From an uncultured Erysipelotrichaceae bacterium (GTDB taxonomy: Bacteria; Bacillota_I; Bacilli_A; Erysipelotrichales; Coprobacillaceae): a stretch of DNA of 39,043 nt. Below the pieces are notes generated by a model, which did not search any database, was not told the origin of the DNA, and saw nothing but the letters and a program-made list of their open reading frames with translations. Below, one piece after another: positions 34,171 through 39,043 of the stretch. Location of the stretch: contig CAJUOS010000016.1 of the NCBI GenBank assembly GCA_910588075.1, forward strand, positions 1 through 39,043, read 5' to 3'. The stretch's first letter is position 1. Every line of letters starts with the position of its first letter. The position numbers were made by a program, and so were the translations under genes.

Positions 34171-34272
34171 AATTCCTCTTTTCATTGATTTCTTACATAT
34201 TTGTCATCTTTTCTCTTTTTAGTATACATAAATTATGAAATGTTGTAAAATAGAGTTACATCTTTATAGGGG

Positions 34273-35469
34273 GTGTTGATTATTTTTGGAATAGATTATT
34301 TGAAAGAACATTTTACACATAATCAAAGATATATCATAGTGGCTATTTTTTCTATGTTTCTTCCTTTTTATATGTGTGGTGGTATTTTAATATTTTTAAC
34401 ACTTCGTTTATTATTAAAAGGCGAGATTCAAGAAGCATATAAACAAATACTAGCAAGTCGTTATATTCTTATTTTTTGTGGAATATCATTGATTGTTTCT
34501 TTATGTTATCAAAACTATTTAGGTGCTGTTTGCTGTATTGCTATTTTGTTTGTTTTATCTTTTATTCTCTATTATAGAGTGCATATAACATCTGAACTTT
34601 TTGAATTTATTTCTAATATTATTATTGTAATGAGCTTATTTGCTGCCTTTTATGGCTTGATTGAATATATTGGAATATTAAATGAATTAGATATTAACCA
34701 ATTTGAGGTCATTATTTTTAATCGTCCTCAAGATCGTGTTAACTCTGTTTTTTTTAATGCTAATTATTATGCAATGATGATTGAATTTTTTGTATGTATT
34801 ACTTTTTATAAAATTTTAAAACTTAAAAATTTTAAATCTGAATTTAAAAAGTTTTTCTACTATATTTTAGTTATTCTTATTAACTTATTTTTACTTTTAT
34901 TAACAGGTTGTCGTACAGCTTGGCCTACTATTGCAGGAGGTATACTGACAATTCTTATTGTTGATCAGCACTATAAAACATGTTTATGTATTTTTGCATG
35001 TGTTGTTTTTATAGGTTTATATTTCTTATTAAATCCTTCTCAATTTCCACGAGTAGATAATATTATTTCTTATTTTCTTGTTCGTCAAAATATTTGGGAA
35101 GTTGCCATTGCTAATATTCAAAAACATCCATTATTTGGAGAAGGACCTATGACTTATATGCACATATATGCTGCTTATAAGGGGCACCCTACTGAACATG
35201 CTCATAGTATTTACTTAGATCCTATTCTTTGTTTTGGAGTGATTGGTTTAGCAAGTATTTTACCATTCATTATCACAAATATAAAAAAACTATATCTATT
35301 ATGGAAAAAGAAAATAGATAAAACTTTAGTAGCTTTAATTATATCATTTACTGTAATGATTTTTATACATGGAACACTTGATTATACAGTATTCTTTGTT
35401 CAAACTGGTTTTCTTTATCTATTAATAGCTAGTTCTTTTGATGTATATAGTGAAAGTCTCATAGATTGA
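34273..35469 (+). CDS. O-antigen ligase / Wzy-family membrane protein
   Basis: About 398 residues with 10-12 membrane helices. The periplasmic-loop motif GEGPMTYMHIYAAYKGHPTE followed by HAHSIYLDPILCFG is the conserved active loop of the O-antigen ligase/WaaL family, and LLTGCRTAW is the usual Arg-containing motif. Gram-positive members join or polymerise glycans such as capsule or teichoic-acid-like units, or glycosylate proteins. The substrate is unknown. The start is unclear: GTG at 34273 and TTG at 34276 both sit on top of the GGGGG ribosome-binding site, and the first ATG is far inside. A polysaccharide deacetylase is encoded convergently, so a surface glycan role fits. Confidence 0.82.
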   Translation: MLIIFGIDYLKEHFTHNQRYIIVAIFSMFLPFYMCGGILIFLTLRLLLKGEIQEAYKQILASRYILIFCGISLIVSLCYQNYLGAVCCIAILFVLSFILYYRVHITSELFEFISNIIIVMSLFAAFYGLIEYIGILNELDINQFEVIIFNRPQDRVNSVFFNANYYAMMIEFFVCITFYKILKLKNFKSEFKKFFYYILVILINLFLLLLTGCRTAWPTIAGGILTILIVDQHYKTCLCIFACVVFIGLYFLLNPSQFPRVDNIISYFLVRQNIWEVAIANIQKHPLFGEGPMTYMHIYAAYKGHPTEHAHSIYLDPILCFGVIGLASILPFIITNIKKLYLLWKKKIDKTLVALIISFTVMIFIHGTLDYTVFFVQTGFLYLLIASSFDVYSESLID

Positions 35470-35475
35470 GACTTT
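35453..35475. terminator. Bidirectional terminator
   Basis: AAAGTCTCA / TGAGACTTT, 9 bp with TAGAT loop, between the converging ligase-like and deacetylase genes. It includes the ligase-like stop codon. Confidence 0.85.
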
Positions 35476-36252
35476 TTATTCTACTATCCATTGAAAATAA
35501 ATATCTGGCATTATATCTACAATCATATATCTTGGTAAATAATATGGATTATCTGTTCTTGTCATATGACGAAATTGATTATAACTGAATGCTAATTTGA
35601 CTTGATAAGATTTTAAAATGGGTTCAATATCATCTCTACTTCTCCCATATGGAAAAGCAAAATAAGTAGAGTCTATTGAATTGCTTTCAAAATCTTTTTT
35701 TATTTCTTCTAATGAAAGATCTTGGATAATTTTTCGATCAAATCCAGATGCTTTTCTATGTAAATTATAAGAGTGTGAATAATAGCGAATATTTTCTGTA
35801 TTTTGAATGTCTTCTTTCTTTAAAGTAGATGAATTATTATTAAAAAGATGCTTTCCAATGACAAAACAAGTTCCTTTAAAACCATATTCTTCTAATATAG
35901 GTTTAACAACAGTATTAAAATTTTTATAACCATCATCAAAAGTTAATGCTATGGTTCTTTCCCCTACATTTTTTTCACCTTGATAATATGCATAAATATC
36001 ATCCATAGAAAGTGTTTCATAATGATGATCATACAAATATTTCATATGACTTTTAAACTGTGATTCAGATAAAAAATATTGATTATCAGCATATTTATCT
36101 TTCTTCTCCTGATCACTTACAACACCATGATATCCCACAATACAAATACCATCTTTTGTATTATAATGCTGATAAATTATATGAATTCCTAGAATTATAG
36201 GAATGAAAAAAACGCAACAAACACAAATAATCATTACTTTTCTCTTTAACAT
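35476..36252 (-). CDS. Membrane-anchored polysaccharide deacetylase
   Basis: A 258-residue protein. An N-terminal signal anchor (MIICVCCVFFIPIILGIHII) is followed by a NodB-type carbohydrate esterase 4 domain: IALTFDDGYKN with the paired Asp (~residue 103), GTCFVIGKHL, and the metal-binding HSYNLH (HxxxxH). FAFPYGRSRDDI is motif 4. Such enzymes remove acetyl groups from peptidoglycan or another cell-wall glycan outside the membrane. The early GIHIIYQHYNTKDGICIVGY and HGVVS resemble the PgaB/IcaB group acting on poly-N-acetylglucosamine, so the target is uncertain. Confidence 0.9.
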   Translation of the reverse strand: MLKRKVMIICVCCVFFIPIILGIHIIYQHYNTKDGICIVGYHGVVSDQEKKDKYADNQYFLSESQFKSHMKYLYDHHYETLSMDDIYAYYQGEKNVGERTIALTFDDGYKNFNTVVKPILEEYGFKGTCFVIGKHLFNNNSSTLKKEDIQNTENIRYYSHSYNLHRKASGFDRKIIQDLSLEEIKKDFESNSIDSTYFAFPYGRSRDDIEPILKSYQVKLAFSYNQFRHMTRTDNPYYLPRYMIVDIMPDIYFQWIVE

Positions 36253-36322
36253 AATATCACCAAACTATATTATATAGAAAATCTCTGAAAATACAAATAA
36301 AGATATGAATATCTTCATACCT

Positions 36323-37162
36323 TTAAAATAACCCTAATCTCTTTAATTCTAATGCTACACCATCTTCTTCAACTGATTCACAAATTGTTGTTGCATATTT
36401 CTTCAGTTCGTTATCGCCATTTCCCATCACTACACTATAATGACATACTTGAACCATTTCATAATCATTCATACTATCACCAAAACAAATTGTATCTTCA
36501 ATAGGTATATTAAGTTCTTCTATGACTTTTTGAACAGCATTGCCTTTATTTGTCCCCTTAATAATAATTTCTCCATTAATTGTATCTATACTAAATAAAT
36601 CATGAATTATAAAATTATATTTATAGGAAAGTTGTTTTCTTACTTTTTCTACTGCTTCTTTATCTTCAGCAATAAAACATATTTTATGTATTGGAACAGG
36701 ATTACTATCATACTCCTTAAGAGCATGAATATTGAATTTTGTCTTTTGTTCGTTAAGAATTCTTTGAAGTTCAGAGTTTATATACTCTTTATGCAATGCT
36801 CCTCTAGCAAATATTTCATTCATTCTATCATCAGAAAAAGTCATATGTGTGGCTTCTAAATTATATAGAACATGATATTTATCAAATGCTTTTCTTGCTT
36901 CTAAAACATCATCTTCTTTTAAAAAGGATTCATATATTTTTTGATTATTAATTTCAATATATCCCCCTGCACTACAAATAATACCATCAAAACCTATAGA
37001 CATTAACTCACTAACTGAACTTTTATTTCTTCCTGTACATAAAAAAACATAATGCCCATTTTTTCTAACAAATGAAATAGCATCTTTAACATATTGAGAA
37101 ACATTACCTGATGGTAATGTCAATGTTCCATCCACATCTAAAAAAACAATCTTTTTTCTCAT
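36323..37162 (-). CDS. Cof-type HAD-superfamily phosphatase
   Basis: A 279-residue HAD enzyme of the Cof/YidA (class IIB) type. The nucleophile is Asp in VFLDVDGTLTLPSGN (DxD), motif II is LCTGRNKSS, and the C-terminal GDSMNDYEMVQVC motif binds Mg2+. The cap domain lies between ~80 and ~190. These enzymes dephosphorylate sugar phosphates, FMN or PLP; the substrate is not predictable. GGAGGAG precedes the ATG. It appears to be a single gene. Confidence 0.92.
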   Translation of the reverse strand: MRKKIVFLDVDGTLTLPSGNVSQYVKDAISFVRKNGHYVFLCTGRNKSSVSELMSIGFDGIICSAGGYIEINNQKIYESFLKEDDVLEARKAFDKYHVLYNLEATHMTFSDDRMNEIFARGALHKEYINSELQRILNEQKTKFNIHALKEYDSNPVPIHKICFIAEDKEAVEKVRKQLSYKYNFIIHDLFSIDTINGEIIIKGTNKGNAVQKVIEELNIPIEDTICFGDSMNDYEMVQVCHYSVVMGNGDNELKKYATTICESVEEDGVALELKRLGLF

Positions 37163-37395
37163 ATACTCTCCTCCTATTTATCATAGTATATAAGATTTTC
37201 TATAAAAATAAAAGATATTCTCATACTATCTTTTTTGAATATTTTATACCTTTCTCTTTTTTTCAAATCATAAATCAATTATAATGAAATATGAAAATAA
37301 AAAGGATTGTTTTTAATATGAATTATGATTCTTTTTGAGTTATTTAAAATTCAAAAAATTAACTACATAATAAATATGAAATGAGGTGGTAAAGA
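37163..37395. other. Divergent intergenic region
   Basis: 233 AT-rich bases between the HAD and lipoprotein genes. AAAAGATA ... TATCTTTT at 37207-37234 can form a hairpin with T-runs on both strands. A TATAAT lies at 37279-37284 on the plus strand, without a clear -35 box. No gene seen beyond a 6-codon ATG...TGA at 37318-37338. Confidence 0.5.
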
Positions 37396-38340
37396 TTGAA
37401 ATTTAAAAATTTAATAATTATTTCATGTTTACTATCCCTCATTATTTTATCAGGATGTTCTAATCAATCAAATGAGCCTCCAAAAAAAGGAAAAGGAACA
37501 AGAAATAATACTCCAATTATTTTAAAACCACAAGCAGATGGTGAAACCACGATTGGTAATAATAAAATTACTTTTGATCTTTCTCATTCCACGGATGGTT
37601 ATGTCATGGTTAAATATACAGGTAATAATCCTAAAGTCAAAGTTATGATACTCACTCCTACTGGAGATTACCCATATACATATAATGTTCATAAAGGATA
37701 TAATGTTTATCCTTTAACTGGTGGAGATGGTTCATATAACTTTTCTGCTTATGAAAATATATCTGGATCAGATTACAGTCAACTATTTAATGAATTTCAA
37801 GAGATTGTAATTGATGATGAATACAAACCATTTCTTTATCCTAATCAATATGTTCATTTTGATAAAAATTCAAAGATTGTTAAAATGGGCGAAGAACTTG
37901 CAAAGAGTGCTGACACTGATTTAGATGTTGTTTCATATATTTATGATTATGTTATTCACAATGTAACCTATGATGATCATAAAGCTGAAAAGATTAAACA
38001 AGGAGAATTAACAGATTATTTACCAAATGTTGATGAAATATTAGAGAAGAAAACAGGTATTTGTTTTGACTTTGCAGCGGTTATGACAGCTATGTTGAGA
38101 ACTCAAAACATTCCAACACGTATGACAACTGGATATGTAACAGTTGATGGGAATACTATTTATCATGCTTGGCTTAGTGTTTATATTAAAAACATTGGTT
38201 GGATTGATGATATTATTCAATTTGATGGTAAGAATTGGTCGATGATGGATCCAACATTTATTGCTGATGGACAAAATAGTTCCACAGCTAGAGATTTTGT
38301 TAAAGATAAAAATAATTACATGGAAAAATTTTTATACTAG
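37396..38340 (+). CDS. Lipoprotein with transglutaminase-like domain
   Basis: A 314-residue exported lipoprotein. The signal peptide ends in the lipobox ILSGC, so Cys21 is lipidated. Residues ~40-150 form a beta-rich domain of unknown type. Residues ~160-300 are a transglutaminase-like (papain-fold) core with the full triad: Cys223 (TGICFDFAAVMTAMLR), His257 (YHAWLSVY) and Asp285 (WSMMDPTF). The start is TTG at 37396, supported by GAGGTGG upstream. It could cross-link, cleave or acylate proteins outside the cell. The GspF-type gene begins 11 bases downstream, so it likely serves the same secretion or pilus system. Confidence 0.9.
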   Translation: MKFKNLIIISCLLSLIILSGCSNQSNEPPKKGKGTRNNTPIILKPQADGETTIGNNKITFDLSHSTDGYVMVKYTGNNPKVKVMILTPTGDYPYTYNVHKGYNVYPLTGGDGSYNFSAYENISGSDYSQLFNEFQEIVIDDEYKPFLYPNQYVHFDKNSKIVKMGEELAKSADTDLDVVSYIYDYVIHNVTYDDHKAEKIKQGELTDYLPNVDEILEKKTGICFDFAAVMTAMLRTQNIPTRMTTGYVTVDGNTIYHAWLSVYIKNIGWIDDIIQFDGKNWSMMDPTFIADGQNSSTARDFVKDKNNYMEKFLY

Positions 38341-38351
38341 GGAGAAAAGTT

Positions 38352-39043
38352 ATGAAAAAAAATCAACTAACAAATAGTGAAATTGCATCTTTCGCTTCAC
38401 AAATGGCACTTATTCTTCATGCTGGTATTTCAGCATATGAAGGTATTGCTATTATGAAAGAAGATAATGATATTGAAGATATGCAACCTATCTTAGATTC
38501 TATTTTTGAACAATTAGATAGTGGACAAACTTTATCTATGGCTTTATCAGAAAGCCAAGCCTTTCCTTCTTTTATGTTGAATATGGTTCAGATTGGGGAA
38601 GAATCTGGAGAATTAGAAGAAGTTATGCAATCATTGAGTATTCATTATCAACGTTTATATGAAAATAATGAAAGTTTAAAAAGTGCTATTACATATCCTT
38701 TAATTATGATGGTTATGATGTTCCTTGTTGTTTTAGTTCTTATTACACAAGTTCTTCCTATCTTTAATAAAGTTTTTGAACAATTGGGTAGTTCTATATC
38801 TGGTTTTTCAAAGGTTATTTTAGATTTTGGAATGATCCTTTCTAATCATGCTTATATTTTTATTGGGCTTTTCTTTATCCTTGTTTTATTATTCTTTTAC
38901 TTTACTAAAAGTGAAAATGGTAAGGATAAATTATATGACTTTTTAGGACGTTGGCGTTTTACAAAAAATATTTCTTTAAAACTTTCTTTATCTAAATTTA
39001 CAAGTGGAATGTCTATTGCTTTAAGTAGTGGTTTAAATATTGA
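38352..39043 (+). CDS. Type II secretion / type IV pilus inner-membrane protein F (GspF/PilC/ComGB), partial
   Basis: The first 230 residues, running off the right edge. MKKNQLTNSEIASFASQMAL followed by ILHAGISAYEGI is the F-family start, and FMLNMVQIGEESGELEEVM the diagnostic motif of the first T2SSF domain. Two hydrophobic stretches follow (ITYPLIMMVMMFLVVLVLIT and AYIFIGLFFILVLLFFYFTK), then the second F domain begins (FTSGMSIALSSGLNI). GspF/PilC is the platform on which pilin or pseudopilin polymerises. GGGAGAAAAG precedes the ATG. No extension ATPase lies upstream; it would have to be downstream or elsewhere. Confidence 0.92.
   Translation, partial: MKKNQLTNSEIASFASQMALILHAGISAYEGIAIMKEDNDIEDMQPILDSIFEQLDSGQTLSMALSESQAFPSFMLNMVQIGEESGELEEVMQSLSIHYQRLYENNESLKSAITYPLIMMVMMFLVVLVLITQVLPIFNKVFEQLGSSISGFSKVILDFGMILSNHAYIFIGLFFILVLLFFYFTKSENGKDKLYDFLGRWRFTKNISLKLSLSKFTSGMSIALSSGLNI

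Noticed and set aside
36290..36322. Terminator after the HAD gene
   Set aside because: Only the short palindrome GATATGAATATC with almost no loop; too weak to call.
38041..38274. 77-codon minus-strand frame
   Set aside because: Shadow of the transglutaminase domain.

Overview
This is low-GC Gram-positive (Firmicutes) DNA. The gene set points to a gut member of the Erysipelotrichia/Coprobacillus type: a BspA-like leucine-rich surface protein, a secreted papain-like protease, a PadR + DUF6120-like pair, a decayed bile salt hydrolase, and non-discriminating Gln-tRNA logic. The class is inferred from gene content and base composition; no marker gene for naming a species is present. TGG is used for Trp and TGA as stop in the intact genes, so the code is standard.

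Layout. 1-1750: the 5' part of a secreted multidomain C1 cysteine protease (minus strand, runs off the left edge). 1932-4406: VOC protein and AraC-type regulator, then rlmH and walJ (all minus). 4543-6480: cytidylate-kinase-like protein and MATE exporter (plus). 6531-8104: rpmE and murA (minus). 8265-14560 is an accessory stretch: tRNA-Glu(CUC), a solo IS200/IS605 tnpA element, a BspA-like LRR/Big2 surface protein with a recent 138-bp tandem duplication, and a graveyard of broken genes (bile salt hydrolase, a DUF2262-like tail, a DUF4143-type ATPase, a DUF1801 protein, a GNAT acetyltransferase, and a methyltransferase cut short by TGA). 14695-16380: an ammonium transporter fused to its own PII domain. 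16595-18137: tRNA-Gln(CUG) and gltX back to back. 18175-22534: fbaA, a MalY/PatB-type lyase, a SpoU/TrmH methyltransferase, a Sel1-repeat protein and a small partner (minus).

22618-24328: rlmA-like methyltransferase and RluA-type pseudouridine synthase (overlapping, plus). 24352-26353: small unknowns and an acyl-ACP thioesterase. 26386-30758: a heterodimeric ABC exporter with one degenerate ATP site and a divergent LysR regulator. 30820-31523: PadR regulator plus membrane partner. 31529-32340: pnuC behind a leader with a perfectly placed terminator and a competing hairpin, the best riboswitch candidate in the window. 32366-37162: lipid kinase, TRM11-like methyltransferase, O-antigen-ligase-type membrane protein, polysaccharide deacetylase and a Cof-type HAD phosphatase. 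37396-39043: a transglutaminase-like lipoprotein followed by a type II secretion/type IV pilus F protein that runs off the right edge.

rpmE, murA and fbaA are also near each other in Bacillus subtilis, so the tRNA-Glu to amt stretch looks like material accumulated inside an older core neighbourhood. Most of it is decaying rather than active. No CRISPR array, prophage or recognisable defence system was seen.
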